Assembly: GCF_000732635.1 (NCBI RefSeq)
Contig: NZ_JPMD01000006.1
Location: 1-62,459, forward strand
Source: Clostridium sulfidigenes
GTDB lineage: Bacteria; Bacillota; Clostridia; Clostridiales; Clostridiaceae
Reading direction: 5' to 3'
DNA length: 62,459 bases
A program made the translations under genes and the position numbers. The notes beneath the pieces were generated by a model. That model worked only from the letters and a program-made list of their open reading frames with translations. It did no database searches and was not told the DNA's origin. Below, one piece after another: positions 1 through 9,036 of this stretch. Numbering within the stretch: position 1 is the first letter of the stretch; each line of letters begins with the position of its first letter.

Positions 1-147
1 TTTTATAAATTTTCAAGTAAATTTATAATAAAAAAATATAACTAATTGTTAATATTTATACCTTATCTATATTTTTTGTATATTTTCTACACAATACACC
101 AAATTACCTTTTATATTCAATTTAATGTATATACAGTTAATAAATCC

Positions 148-864
148 CTATAAGTTGTTTAATGCTTCAATTTCTTCTTTAGTAAGCTCCCTATATTCGC
201 CTTCTTCTAGTGTTTCATCCAGTTCCATAGGACCAAATTTAACTCTTTTTAGATATACAACAGACTTATCTAAAGCTTCAAACATCCTTTTAACTTGATG
301 GAACTTACCTTCCTGTATTGTAACTAAAACTTCAGAACCATCTTCTGTAGAAGAAATAATTTCTAACTTTCCTGGCATACACTTATAACCATCATCTATG
401 ACAATACCTTTTCTAAAACTTTCAATATCCTTTTCATTTACTGGCTTATCTATTTCTGCATAATAAACCTTATCTACATGGTTTTTAGGAGCGATTAACT
501 TATGATTTAAAGCTCCATCATTAGTAAGCAATAAGAATCCTACAGTGTCCTTATCTAATCTTCCTACTGGAAATGGCTCAAAAACTTGATATTCTGGATC
601 TAATAAATCTATAACAGTCTCATCATAATTATCAAACGTTGCACTTACAACTCCTGCTGGCTTATTTAAAAGTAGGTAAACATACTTTCTATACATTACC
701 CTTTCTCCATTTACTTCAATAACTGCTGTCTCTGGATCAACCTTAGTTGAACTGTCCTTTATAACCTCTCCATCAACAACAACCTCTCCATTTTTACAAC
801 TAACCTTAACTTCCTTACGACTTCCATAGCCTAAATTTCCTAAAATTTTATCTAAACGTTCCAT
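148..864 (-). CDS. RsuA/RluB-family 16S rRNA pseudouridine synthase
   Basis: Converts a uridine in rRNA to pseudouridine in the cytoplasm. The 238-aa length suits the RsuA subfamily. An S4-like RNA-binding segment occupies about residues 1-55 and the catalytic core follows. The hallmark motif GRLDKDTVGFLLLTNDG (about residues 101-117) carries the catalytic Asp, and the KINQGxxHQVKRMF-type motif appears as EGKFHQVKRMF near residue 185. Residues 17-21 (VKVSC) depart from the usual K-x-L-I/V pattern of the S4 region; a pair of compensating indels could explain this. The gene stands alone on the minus strand next to the divergent DUF4177 gene. Which uridine is modified (516 is typical for RsuA) is inferred from the family only. 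Confidence 0.9.
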   Translation of the reverse strand: MERLDKILGNLGYGSRKEVKVSCKNGEVVVDGEVIKDSSTKVDPETAVIEVNGERVMYRKYVYLLLNKPAGVVSATFDNYDETVIDLLDPEYQVFEPFPVGRLDKDTVGFLLLTNDGALNHKLIAPKNHVDKVYYAEIDKPVNEKDIESFRKGIVIDDGYKCMPGKLEIISSTEDGSEVLVTIQEGKFHQVKRMFEALDKSVVYLKRVKFGPMELDETLEEGEYRELTKEEIEALNNL

Positions 865-1094
865 ATCATACCATCCTTTATTAATAGTTTATTTATATAT
901 TAACTCATTATTTAACTTTAATTATTATTAGTCAAAATTCATTTTAACATTACTTTTAAAATATATCTAATATTTTAACATAATTTTATTATATATGTCT
1001 TTACCTACTCTCATTACTAAATTCATGATAATCGCTATGTATTTTTCAAAATAATTATGTGAATTTTATTAATATATTTATTAGTTGTAATTAA

Positions 1095-1103
1095 TGTTAT
1101 AAT
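1095..1103 (+). promoter_or_regulatory. Extended -10 promoter for the DUF4177 gene
   Basis: TGTTATAAT is a perfect extended -10 (TG, one base, TATAAT) 75 bases upstream of the DUF4177 start codon. No good -35 is visible at 17 bp, which is tolerable for extended -10 promoters. The rest of the 865-1094 gap is AT-rich and shows nothing I can assign. Confidence 0.5.
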
Positions 1104-1177
1104 TTGTATATGTGTATTATTTAAATGTACATTATAAAATATCAAGAACACAATTACCACAAGGAGGATATATTTCT

Positions 1178-1378
1178 ATGTATGAATATAAGGTTTTGAA
1201 ATGGCGATTTGATTTAAACAGTGCAGAAGATTTAGAACAAGAACTTAATGGATATGCATCAACTGGCTGGAGGGTATTTAACATAATACCTAACCTAAAA
1301 GGAAGTGGAAGCTTTATATATGGTGCTGTTAATGAAAATGAAGCAACTATTATTCTTGAAAGAGTTAAGAAAAATTAA
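1178..1378 (+). CDS. Small DUF4177-like protein
   Basis: A 66-aa protein of unknown function. The start is the ATG at 1178, because a strong ribosome binding site (AAGGAGGA, 1161-1168) lies 9 bases before it; the frame stays open further upstream but without a binding site. The sequence has the DUF4177 pattern: a YEYKV start, a hydrophobic strand, then 'LNGYASTGWRVFNII' followed by a C-terminal strand ending in 'ILERVKK'. Such proteins are small alpha/beta cytoplasmic proteins found widely in Firmicutes, and no reaction is known to me. It is one of only two clear plus-strand genes. It is followed by a structured intergenic element, with no conventional terminator directly after the stop codon. 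Confidence 0.75.
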   Translation: MYEYKVLKWRFDLNSAEDLEQELNGYASTGWRVFNIIPNLKGSGSFIYGAVNENEATIILERVKKN

Positions 1379-1429
1379 TTTAGTATATATTATAAAAGCT
1401 GTTTCGAAATAATTTGCCAATCTTTATAA

Positions 1430-1715
1430 AATGTTGAGCCTGTACTTTAATATTATTGTTAGCGAATGCCATTTGGATAAGTAAGAATCTAAATCTTTGA
1501 TTTAGATATTCGAACTTAGTTCTTCTAATTTATTAGAAGAACCTCCTAAAACATTTCTTTACTTAGGATTTATGAATGGTAAAATCGTTAAGCAACACAA
1601 CTTGTTTGAGTGCATACGAGTTGTTGTGTTGTAGATTTTACCTTGAATAAATCCTCCAGTAAATCAATGCTTCGAAACGGCTGAGCGTCAATAATATAAG
1701 TACAGGCTCAACATT
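1430..1715. ncRNA. Large structured intergenic element (element 1), candidate ncRNA
   Basis: A 286-nt element closed by a long inverted repeat: 1430-1458 pairs with 1689-1715 (arms begin AATGTTGAGCCTGTACTT and end in its complement). Inside are further hairpins: 1485-1495 with 1499-1511, 1519-1528 with 1533-1542, 1565-1586 with 1634-1655 (22 nt per arm, nearly perfect), and 1593-1602 with 1619-1631. The right half (1658-1700) holds a core that recurs at 31640-31683, while the outer stem sequence differs between the two copies. That pattern suggests a conserved RNA rather than a simple DNA duplication. I cannot assign it to a named RNA family, and the transcribed strand is not certain. Confidence 0.5.
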
Positions 1716-1733
1716 AGCTTAAGATTTAGTTTA

Positions 1734-2576
1734 TTATATTAAATTATTTATCTTCGCTAAATAATTTTTTGTTTCTGATGGTAGTTTGTAAAAATCACTG
1801 GAGTTACTTATTCCTCTGGATGCCATATTTCCTGGTCCAAAGTTATATGCTGCTAGTGCCATGTTTAAGTCATAATTATAGGTTTTAAGATAATCCTTTA
1901 TGTGTCTTGTACCTGCATCAATATTTTGCTCTATGTTAAAAGGATCATTAACTCCATAGTGCTCTATGTTGCAAGGCATTAATTGCATTAATCCTTTAGC
2001 CCCTGCAGGAGATACTGCATTAGGATTAAAGTTTGATTCTGTTTTAATTATAGCTCTTATTAAATTCGCATTTACTCCATATTTAGTTGAAGCATCAGCT
2101 ATGGCTTTTTCAATTCTTTCAGAGTCAGTACCTGTAGCACTTACCACTGTGGAAGGTGTCACTCCTCCTATAGCTCTTACAATAACATTGCTTATATCAT
2201 TTATACCATTAGAAGTACTATTATAAGCTCTATTATTTTGATCTATGCCCTGCTGAGTTTGTCTCTCTTTTTCACCCATGGCCTTTAGTAAAGATGCCAT
2301 GATTAAACTAAATCCACTAGTGCTTGAAGAAGTATTGCTGTCTGAACCTCCACCAAAGCTTCCTGACATTAAACCTAGGCTCATTAGTCCAGTAAGGGCA
2401 TCACTGCCAGTACCAGAACTTAAGGTATCGTTGAGAATACCCTGTCCGTTAACATATTGATTTTGAGTAATTCCATTGTTTACTGAACCTATACTACTAT
2501 TAGTATTTCCATTTGTAGCTATGCTGTTTATATAGTTATTTATTCCTCCATAAACACTACCCACATCGTAACTCAT
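1734..2576 (-). CDS. Lytic transglycosylase (SLT domain)
   Basis: A 280-aa protein whose C-terminal half (about residues 150-280) is a goose-type/SLT lysozyme fold that cleaves peptidoglycan between MurNAc and GlcNAc. Visible motifs in order: IIKTESNFNPNAVS with the catalytic Glu, GAKGLMQLMP, then ALAAYNFGPGNM. The first 100 residues are rich in Gly, Ser and Asn and look disordered. I see no signal peptide or membrane segment, so export would need a non-classical route or lysis. The start is supported by AAGGGAG upstream. It lies downstream of the Y_Y_Y repeat gene in the same direction, separated by a 34-bp palindromic repeat. Its role (growth, sporulation or phage-like lysis) cannot be told from context. 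Confidence 0.85.
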   Translation of the reverse strand: MSYDVGSVYGGINNYINSIATNGNTNSSIGSVNNGITQNQYVNGQGILNDTLSSGTGSDALTGLMSLGLMSGSFGGGSDSNTSSSTSGFSLIMASLLKAMGEKERQTQQGIDQNNRAYNSTSNGINDISNVIVRAIGGVTPSTVVSATGTDSERIEKAIADASTKYGVNANLIRAIIKTESNFNPNAVSPAGAKGLMQLMPCNIEHYGVNDPFNIEQNIDAGTRHIKDYLKTYNYDLNMALAAYNFGPGNMASRGISNSSDFYKLPSETKNYLAKINNLI

Positions 2577-2610
2577 TACTTCATCTCCCTTGTTTCTTTA
2601 TACCTTATTT

Positions 2611-2644
2611 GGCATCTTTCACTTATTTATTTATTTAAGATGCC
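2611..2644. repeat. Short palindromic repeat, collapsed form of the 6696-6853 element
   Basis: GGCATCTT...AAGATGCC forms an 8-bp inverted repeat around an AT-rich loop. Its right 23 bases (CTTATTTATTTATTTAAGATGCC-type end) closely match the right end of the element at 6831-6853. Both copies abut a TTA that is the complement of the stop codon of the neighbouring minus-strand gene. No T-run follows on the minus strand, so it is a poor intrinsic terminator. Confidence 0.5.
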
Positions 2645-4651
2645 TTATTCCTTACACTGAATTTCATAAATGGAGTAGTCATCATAGGCACTCTTAGAGT
2701 AACAGCTTTTACATAATGCCAATATCTTATAAAACCCTTTATAGAAAGGCATGAAGGTATAATAATTTTTCTTACTATACTTTTGTATTAGCTTCCATTC
2801 TCCCTTTTCCATTAAATAAAATTCATATAAATTATCTTTTCCACCGTCACATTCCACATAGAAGTTAACATCTTCATTGCACTTTATTACTTCTTTATCT
2901 AAGGTTATTTTGCAGTTAGTTACTGGAACTCCTTGTAATACGTCTAAAATCAAATCCTTTTTGCAATCATACTCTTTAGTACTAAATACATTTTTACAAT
3001 ATATTTTTACCGTATATACTCCTGCACATTTTGGAATTAGCTTAAACTTCTTATCATTACTAAATTCCGTAGTTTCAACTTCTCTGCCATTGATTTCAAC
3101 CTTATATTTAGTTAAAGTATTGCTAGTGTTTTCTGTTATTACCTCTAAGACTATTTCATCACCTATAAGATACATATACTTCTTTTCTGTAAGAATATAA
3201 TCTATCTTAGCTGGTATATATTCTTTACAATCTATATATATCACTGAATGTACATCGTAGTCTCTCTTAGATTTTAGATGTTTTACCTTAACTTCTATTT
3301 CATATTTTCCTACACTAGTAGGAGTGAACTTAAAATTATCTTCTTCGTTATATTCTATGAATTGGACTTCCTTACCTTCTTTTTTCACAATAAATTCATA
3401 TAATAAATTTCTTGAGCCAGTGGCTTCTACATTTACCTTAACTGGTTCATTTATAAGAACTTGCTTATCCTTATTTAGCTTGATTTCTTTTATATATACA
3501 TTTTGTGCGCAATCTTCATCTATAACAAAGTCCATAATTGCCTTCTCTTCATAATCGTCCTTATAGGTACTATCCTTTACAAGAACTTCAACTCTATATA
3601 AGCCACTTTTTTCTGGAATCCATTTATAACTGTTGTTAGTAGTAAAATTTGAACTACTATGATAATTTCCATCTACTACAAACTTATAGAGCAATTTATC
3701 TCCACCAGAGCATATTGCCTTAAACTCTATAGGTGTTTTTTCAAGCTGTGGTGAGCTTAAATCAGAAGTGAAATTAAGAATTTTTATAGGTTTATATTTA
3801 TCTACAGTATAATGTATTATCCCCCTATCATCAAAATTCTCATGGGAATACATGTCCTTCACTAAACATAAAAGCTTATACTTACCTGGTAGTATTTCTG
3901 TGAAGCTGACTAGTCTCTTACTTGAAAAGTCTTGCATTACATGCATATTTCCATATTCATCAATCTTCATAAATTTGTATAATACAACCCTATTTTCATC
4001 AAAGCGTGCATCAATTTCAAAGGTTAATTCATTACCTACTATCAGCTCTTCTGTTAAGCACTGTATATTGTTAATTCTTATTTCATCCATGGGTAATACC
4101 TTAAAGGTCGCATTTTTAAAGTCATCAAATTGATGGTCTGAACCTTCTTCTTTACTCTCTATAAGAATCTCAATATCCCCTTCACGATTTGGAGTGAAAC
4201 TTAAACTAGTATCCATGGAATAATCTCTTATTAAATTCCATTTACAATCTTCTTTTATCCAATACTTACACAGGATAGGTAATTTGTTAGGTACGACATC
4301 AATTTCTATCTTTTCCCCTAACTTTATTTCATTATTACTAATTATAATATCTTTTATTAGTTTTTCTTCTACAGAGCCTATGATAAAGTCCATTCTAGAT
4401 GTAAATTCAATAGGTTTTTTTCCATGTCTTTTTTTAGATTGTACCATTATCATGTATTTGCCATCTTCCTTAGGTGTCCAATAGGTAAAATCCTCCTCAT
4501 GGAAATCTCTAATGGTTTCCCAACCTCCATCACAGTTTATTATAAATTTATATAATAAATCATCTGACATTTTATTTTCTATATATATCTTAATTTCAGT
4601 CCCCTTCTCCTGTGGACTTGATAGGCTTGTACCAATAATCATTTCATTCAT
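2645..4651 (-). CDS. Seven-repeat Y_Y_Y (triple tyrosine)-like domain protein
   Basis: A 668-aa protein built from seven tandem beta-sandwich-like repeats of about 90 residues, each with a 'LLYKF' or 'LLYEF' strand in the middle, an aromatic 'F.P...G.Y.I...VK' strand and a final 'DF' or 'DY' segment. This is the pattern of clostridial triple-tyrosine-motif proteins, where such domains are usually found in sensor ectodomains. Here there is no signal peptide, membrane span or output domain, so the protein appears cytoplasmic and purely a repeat scaffold. The start is the ATG at 4651, preceded by GGGGGA; the frame extends 10 codons further without a binding site. The two downstream features are a palindromic repeat and the lytic transglycosylase. 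The ligand or partner is unknown. Confidence 0.7.
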   Translation of the reverse strand: MNEMIIGTSLSSPQEKGTEIKIYIENKMSDDLLYKFIINCDGGWETIRDFHEEDFTYWTPKEDGKYMIMVQSKKRHGKKPIEFTSRMDFIIGSVEEKLIKDIIISNNEIKLGEKIEIDVVPNKLPILCKYWIKEDCKWNLIRDYSMDTSLSFTPNREGDIEILIESKEEGSDHQFDDFKNATFKVLPMDEIRINNIQCLTEELIVGNELTFEIDARFDENRVVLYKFMKIDEYGNMHVMQDFSSKRLVSFTEILPGKYKLLCLVKDMYSHENFDDRGIIHYTVDKYKPIKILNFTSDLSSPQLEKTPIEFKAICSGGDKLLYKFVVDGNYHSSSNFTTNNSYKWIPEKSGLYRVEVLVKDSTYKDDYEEKAIMDFVIDEDCAQNVYIKEIKLNKDKQVLINEPVKVNVEATGSRNLLYEFIVKKEGKEVQFIEYNEEDNFKFTPTSVGKYEIEVKVKHLKSKRDYDVHSVIYIDCKEYIPAKIDYILTEKKYMYLIGDEIVLEVITENTSNTLTKYKVEINGREVETTEFSNDKKFKLIPKCAGVYTVKIYCKNVFSTKEYDCKKDLILDVLQGVPVTNCKITLDKEVIKCNEDVNFYVECDGGKDNLYEFYLMEKGEWKLIQKYSKKNYYTFMPFYKGFYKILALCKSCYSKSAYDDYSIYEIQCKE

Positions 4652-4805
4652 ACATATTCCCCCTAGAATGTACATATACATCCCTAATTGATTAAATTGT
4701 TATAATATTCTTACATAATCATAGCTATATTATACTACACTTACATATTATGTAACAACCTATGAAGATATTTATATGCGATAATTCATTAGACAAAATC
4801 CTTGT

Positions 4806-4841
4806 AAAAAAACACTTGTAAATTATATTTCTACAAGTGTT
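4806..4841 (-). terminator. Intrinsic terminator after the UPF0178 gene
   Basis: AACACTTGTA (4811-4820) pairs with TACAAGTGTT (4832-4841), and the minus strand continues into a run of T. It ends the pgi-UPF0178 transcript before the Y_Y_Y gene. The rest of 4652-4805 is AT-rich and should hold the Y_Y_Y promoter. Confidence 0.75.
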
Positions 4842-4859
4842 TTCTTAATTTATGTTTTT

Positions 4860-5306
4860 CTATTCTTCTCTTAGACTTCTTTCTACAAGCTTTATTAAAT
4901 TATCTCTAAGGCTTATATTATCGTCTTCATTTCTTTTTTTATGTTTTCCTGTCTTTCCTCCACCACGTCTTACCTTGGCACTTATATGTCTTTCAAAGAG
5001 TAATTTGTCTATATTGTTCTCTGAAAATATATATCCCCTTGGACTTATGGCATAGGATTTTTTACCAAGAACCATAGCTGCTACTCCATAATCTTGAGTT
5101 ACTACTATATCTCCTCTTTTAGCTTCGTTGGCAACCTTCATATCCACTGCTTGAAAGCCACTATCCATAATTATAACTTCACCATATTCTAAATTTATCA
5201 CATGATGTATATCACAATAAATTTTTAGTGGAACCTTATAAGTCTTAGCTACTTCTTCTATAATACCTCTTCCTGCACATCCATCACCATCAACTATAAT
5301 AGTCAT
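4860..5306 (-). CDS. UPF0178 (YaiI/YqxD, DUF188) family protein
   Basis: A 148-aa cytoplasmic protein of the YaiI/YqxD family. It begins with the family signature 'IIVDGDGCAGRGIIEE', which resembles the acidic start of PIN-like nuclease folds. Further conserved pieces are 'DSGFQAVDMKVANEAKRGDIVVTQDYGVAAMVLGKK' near the middle (given here only as a landmark) and 'RRGGGKTGK' near residue 112. The C-terminus is charged. No reaction is established. It starts three bases after the pgi stop codon, so the two genes are co-transcribed, and a terminator follows. Confidence 0.85.
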   Translation of the reverse strand: MTIIVDGDGCAGRGIIEEVAKTYKVPLKIYCDIHHVINLEYGEVIIMDSGFQAVDMKVANEAKRGDIVVTQDYGVAAMVLGKKSYAISPRGYIFSENNIDKLLFERHISAKVRRGGGKTGKHKKRNEDDNISLRDNLIKLVERSLREE

Positions 5307-5308
5307 AA

Positions 5309-6664
5309 TTAATCACCTAACCTCTCTGTTAGAGACCTTTGAAGTTCTTCATAACCTGGTTTACCAAGTAGAGCAAACATGTTTTTCTTATAGGCTTCTA
5401 CCCCTTCTTGATCAAAAGGATTTATTCCTAATAAATATCCTCCAATGGCACAGGATTTTTCAAAGAAGTATATAAGCTCTCCTAGGGCCTTAGGATTTAA
5501 AGCTTTCATATTTATAACTATATTAGGTACTCCACCCTCTACATGGGCAAGGGCTGTTCCTTCCATAGCTCTTTTATTTACAAAGTCTATAGTTTTTCCT
5601 ACTAAGAAATTAAGCCCATCTACATTTTCTTCATCTTCTTTTATGGATAAATTTATTTGTGGCTCTTCTACATTTATTATAGTTTCAAATATATTTCTCA
5701 TTCCATCTTGAATATATTGACCCATGGAGTGAAGGTCTGTTGAAAAGTTAACGGATGCAGGGAATATACCCTTTCCATCCTTACCTTGACTCTCTCCATA
5801 AAGCTGCTTAAACCACTCTCCAAAATATTGTAGACAAGGTTCATAGTTTACAAGAATTTCTGTAGTTTTTCCTCTTTCATATAAAAGATGTCTTACCGCT
5901 GCATATTTATAACAAATATTTCTATGTACATCTTCATTACTAAAGTTTTCTCTTCCATTTCTAGCACCTTGTAATAGCTCATCTATATTTATTCCTGCCA
6001 CTGCAATGGGAAGTAATCCTACTGGTGTTAAAACGGAAAATCTTCCACCGATATCATCAGGAATTATAAAGGTTTCATACCTTTCTGTATCTGCTAATTT
6101 CTTAAGAGCTCCCTTTGCCTTATCCGTTGTTATAAAAATTCTCTTTTTAGCTTCTTCTTTGCCATACTTTTTCTCAATGATTTCTTTAAATATCCTAAAG
6201 GCTATGGCAGGCTCTGTAGTAGTTCCTGATTTTGAAATAACATTTATGGCAAAATCCTTCCCATCTATAAGCTGTATAAGTTGAGACAGATAAGTAGAAC
6301 TTATATTGTTTCCTGCAAAGTATACTGCTGGAACCTTTCTTTTATCCTCATCCATACTATTAAAGAAGGGGCCCGTCATTGCTTCTATGACAGCTCTAGC
6401 TCCAAGGTATGAACCTCCAATGCCTATTACTATAAGAACCTTAGAATTTTCCTGTATCCTTTTAGCTGCTACCTTTACTCTTTCAAGCTCAGCTTTATCA
6501 TAATTAGTTGGTAGGTCAAGCCACCCTAAAAATTCATTACCAGCACCACATCTGTTATGCAGAGTGTTATGAGCTGCTGTTATCATAGGTTTTAAATTAT
6601 CTATATGTGACTCCGTAACTGCTTCTTGAAGGTTCTTTATATTTAAACTTATAGAACTGGTCAT
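5309..6664 (-). CDS. pgi: Glucose-6-phosphate isomerase
   Basis: Interconverts glucose 6-phosphate and fructose 6-phosphate in glycolysis and gluconeogenesis. The 451-aa length fits the short bacterial form. Diagnostic stretches are '[14 protein letters not shown]' (phosphate-binding loop, about residue 145), '[14 protein letters not shown]' and '[13 protein letters not shown]'. The start is well supported by AGGAGG, 8-9 bases upstream. The gene is followed by the UPF0178 gene at a 2-bp distance. Its 5' leader contains the structured 158-bp element (6696-6853), so any promoter beyond it would transcribe the element as part of the pgi leader. Confidence 0.95.
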   Translation of the reverse strand: MTSSISLNIKNLQEAVTESHIDNLKPMITAAHNTLHNRCGAGNEFLGWLDLPTNYDKAELERVKVAAKRIQENSKVLIVIGIGGSYLGARAVIEAMTGPFFNSMDEDKRKVPAVYFAGNNISSTYLSQLIQLIDGKDFAINVISKSGTTTEPAIAFRIFKEIIEKKYGKEEAKKRIFITTDKAKGALKKLADTERYETFIIPDDIGGRFSVLTPVGLLPIAVAGINIDELLQGARNGRENFSNEDVHRNICYKYAAVRHLLYERGKTTEILVNYEPCLQYFGEWFKQLYGESQGKDGKGIFPASVNFSTDLHSMGQYIQDGMRNIFETIINVEEPQINLSIKEDEENVDGLNFLVGKTIDFVNKRAMEGTALAHVEGGVPNIVINMKALNPKALGELIYFFEKSCAIGGYLLGINPFDQEGVEAYKKNMFALLGKPGYEELQRSLTERLGD

Positions 6665-6695
6665 TTCTTATCGCCTCCTATAAAACGATTTATTA

Positions 6696-6853
6696 GGTAT
6701 CTGAAAATAAATAACAAGTCAAAGATGGAAAGTATATTTTGAGTTAGACAAGGAAACAGGTTCTGCAGATAGTAGCACTATCTAAGGGTTCTGTTGACGC
6801 AGTATAACACAAAATAGACGAGCATTCTGACTTATTTATTTTTTGAAGATGCC
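6696..6853. repeat. 158-bp long-stem intergenic element (element 3)
   Basis: The ends are inverted repeats of about 26 bp (GGTATCTG... at the left, ...GAAGATGCC at the right). An inner stem (TATTTTGAGTTA with TAACACAAAATA, one mismatch) and a small hairpin (AGATAG/CTATCT) lie inside. Read on the minus strand, the core CTGCGTCAACAGAACCC resembles CTGCGTTCAACCC of the element at 31601-31698. The right end abuts the stop codon of the antiporter gene. It has no coding capacity and could be a MITE-like repeat, an RNA element or both. Confidence 0.5.
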
Positions 6854-7876
6854 TTATATTATTAATATCAAAAAACTTATGTATATTATATAAACGCTAA
6901 GAAGCATTATTCCATTTCTCTTAGAATATCTTCCATTAGTTGATATAGGTAAGATTATAAGTAGCATCAATAATAGAGCCACTGGAATATCTAAAAGTAT
7001 AGTCTGATTAAAGCTTATAAAAGATGCGTTAAATATATGAATATTTCTAGAGTTTAGTACCAATCCACCCCTAGCTAAAATACTACTAGCAGCTATAGTC
7101 ATTGTTATATTTAGTATGTTTGCACCAATAACATTACCAACCGCTACTCCACTTTCCTTCTTATATATAGAAGTTAAAACAGTAGTTAACTCTGGTAACG
7201 ATGTTCCTAAGGCCATAATAGTTAAACTAATCACTCCTTCTGTGACTCCATAATACCTGGCAATAATCTGCGCATTTACAACTAATAACCTAGCTCCACA
7301 TCCTATAAGTATTGCTCCTATTATAAATACAACTATATGTTTTGCAAATTCTCTCTTTTTTACTCTTCTTCTAACACTAATTTCATCTATAGTCATAGCA
7401 GTCTCATCAGGAATTTCAAGGGACTTTTTAGCACCCTTTATATTTTTTCTTATATAGTACACAAATAACCCTAAAAGGACTACCCCTTCTATTCTATTAA
7501 TATTTCCATCTGTAGAAAAAAGTAATAGTAAAACCATAGATACTACCATCATAAAAGCTCTTGGCATAAACCTCTTCTTTTCTACCTCCACAGGCATTGC
7601 GATCATTGAAATAGCAAGAACAAGCCCTGTATTACAAATTATTGCTCCTATAGCATTACCTACTGCAATCTCTGGTGATCCCATAATAGTTGCCATTGAA
7701 GCTATAAAAAACTCTGGAAGAGTAGTTGCTAAACTTACAATGGTTGCTCCTATAATTATTTTTGGTATTCCTGTTATCTCAGCAATCCACATAGCTGAGT
7801 CTACAAATATATCTCCGCCCTTTATTATTACTATAATTCCTATAATAAACATTACTATAGGTAAAAACATCTCCAT
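6854..7876 (-). CDS. Calcium/sodium antiporter (CaCA family, YrbG-like)
   Basis: A 340-aa integral membrane protein with about ten hydrophobic segments. The two alpha-repeats of the CaCA superfamily are visible: 'GATIVSLATTLPEFFIAS' with 'GNAIGAI' in the N-terminal half, and 'LGTSLPELTTVLTSI' with 'GNVIGANI' in the C-terminal half. These repeats hold the acidic ion-binding residues. The expected activity is exchange of Ca2+ (or another cation) for Na+ or H+ across the cytoplasmic membrane. The start is the ATG at 7876, after GGAGG. A charged loop (about residues 155-185) separates the halves. It precedes pgi in the same direction with element 3 between them. Confidence 0.88.
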   Translation of the reverse strand: MEMFLPIVMFIIGIIVIIKGGDIFVDSAMWIAEITGIPKIIIGATIVSLATTLPEFFIASMATIMGSPEIAVGNAIGAIICNTGLVLAISMIAMPVEVEKKRFMPRAFMMVVSMVLLLLFSTDGNINRIEGVVLLGLFVYYIRKNIKGAKKSLEIPDETAMTIDEISVRRRVKKREFAKHIVVFIIGAILIGCGARLLVVNAQIIARYYGVTEGVISLTIMALGTSLPELTTVLTSIYKKESGVAVGNVIGANILNITMTIAASSILARGGLVLNSRNIHIFNASFISFNQTILLDIPVALLLMLLIILPISTNGRYSKRNGIMLLSVYIIYISFLILII

Positions 7877-8122
7877 TATATCCTCCACCCTCTTATGCCA
7901 GTATACAATATTATGTAAATTATTTCAAACTGCCCTATATACTTATAATAATGGCTAAAACAAATAAACTCAATGAATTTTAACATATTCACCGAGTTTA
8001 TCTTTATCTTATACTTTCTTCTAATTTTGAGTCTAAGGGAGATATAAATTCATATATTATTATTAAATTATAGCCTTAAATGACTTTATCACAATTTCCT
8101 CCCAAAGTATCATGTATTTCTA

Positions 8123-9021
8123 TTATGATTTATAAATTTCTTTATAAACAACTTCTATATCCTGTTTTTCCTTTGTAATATCTATAATATTTATACCATA
8201 GCCTAAAATAACTTTTAGAATTTTAGATATTAATTCTTCTTCAACTAGGTCAAAAATAAGTGTATCTTTTCCAAGTTTTTCGAAACTCAATTCTTTTAAT
8301 TCATTATTTAATACTTCAACCACTTTGTCCATATCATCTACTTTAATTAAGTATTTTTGTTTTTCTAAAATGTTCATAGGAGTTTCTATTATTTTTCCTT
8401 GATTGATACAAATAAGTCTATCAGCTAACTTTTCAACTTCACCTAATTGATGAGATGAAAACAAAATAGAGATATCTTCATTTTTAACTAATTCTAATAA
8501 GGTATTTCTCAATTGAATAACTCCCGTTGGATCTAAGCCATTTGTTGGTTCATCTAGAATTAAAAATTTAGGTTTACTTAAGAGTGCAATGCCTAGGGCT
8601 AGTCTTTGTTTCATTCCCATTGAATATCCATTAACATTTCTATCCAAATCCTCTTTTAATCCTGTAAAATCATATATTTCTTTTATTCTTTCTTCTTTTA
8701 TATTTCTTAGACTTGCAAATAATTTAATATTTTCTCTGCCACTTATATCTAAATACAAACCTGGTGATTCTATTAAAGAAGCCATTTGACTAAGAGCTAA
8801 TTCTCTTTGTCTTTTTACATCATATCCAGATACCGTTACTGAACCCTGATCCGGGAAAATAAGACTTGCTATACATTTCATAGTTGTAGACTTACCAGCC
8901 CCATTAGGCCTATAAAGCCGACTATTTCATTATTATCAATAAAAAAAGATACATTATCTAAGACTTTTTTTCTTCCAAAGGTCTTATTTATATTATTAAC
9001 TTCAACTAAATGATTACTCAT
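8123..9021 (-). pseudogene. ABC transporter ATP-binding protein, frameshifted in Walker A
   Basis: ATPase partner of the three permeases upstream. Translation from the ATG at 9021 (AGGAGG just before it) gives an N-terminus ending 'NNEIVGFIG', where the frame is lost. One base further the expected 'PNGAGKSTTMKCIASL' continues in the long frame, so a single base is missing near 8905-8912. The remainder is intact: Q-loop region, signature 'YSMGMKQRLALG', Walker B 'FLILDEPTNGLD', switch His 'FSSHQLGEVEKLADR', and a C-terminal extension of about 80 residues as in BcrA/LanF-type exporters. Sequence error or real inactivation cannot be told apart from one sequence. Starting at the internal ATG would lack Walker A and could not hydrolyse ATP. 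Confidence 0.8.
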
Positions 9022-9036
9022 AGGGCACCTCCTATA

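Noticed and set aside
1430..1715. Element 1 considered as an IS200/IS605-type or IStron remnant
   Set aside because: No transposase, TnpB or group I intron core is visible, and the end-to-end inverted repeat does not fit that group.
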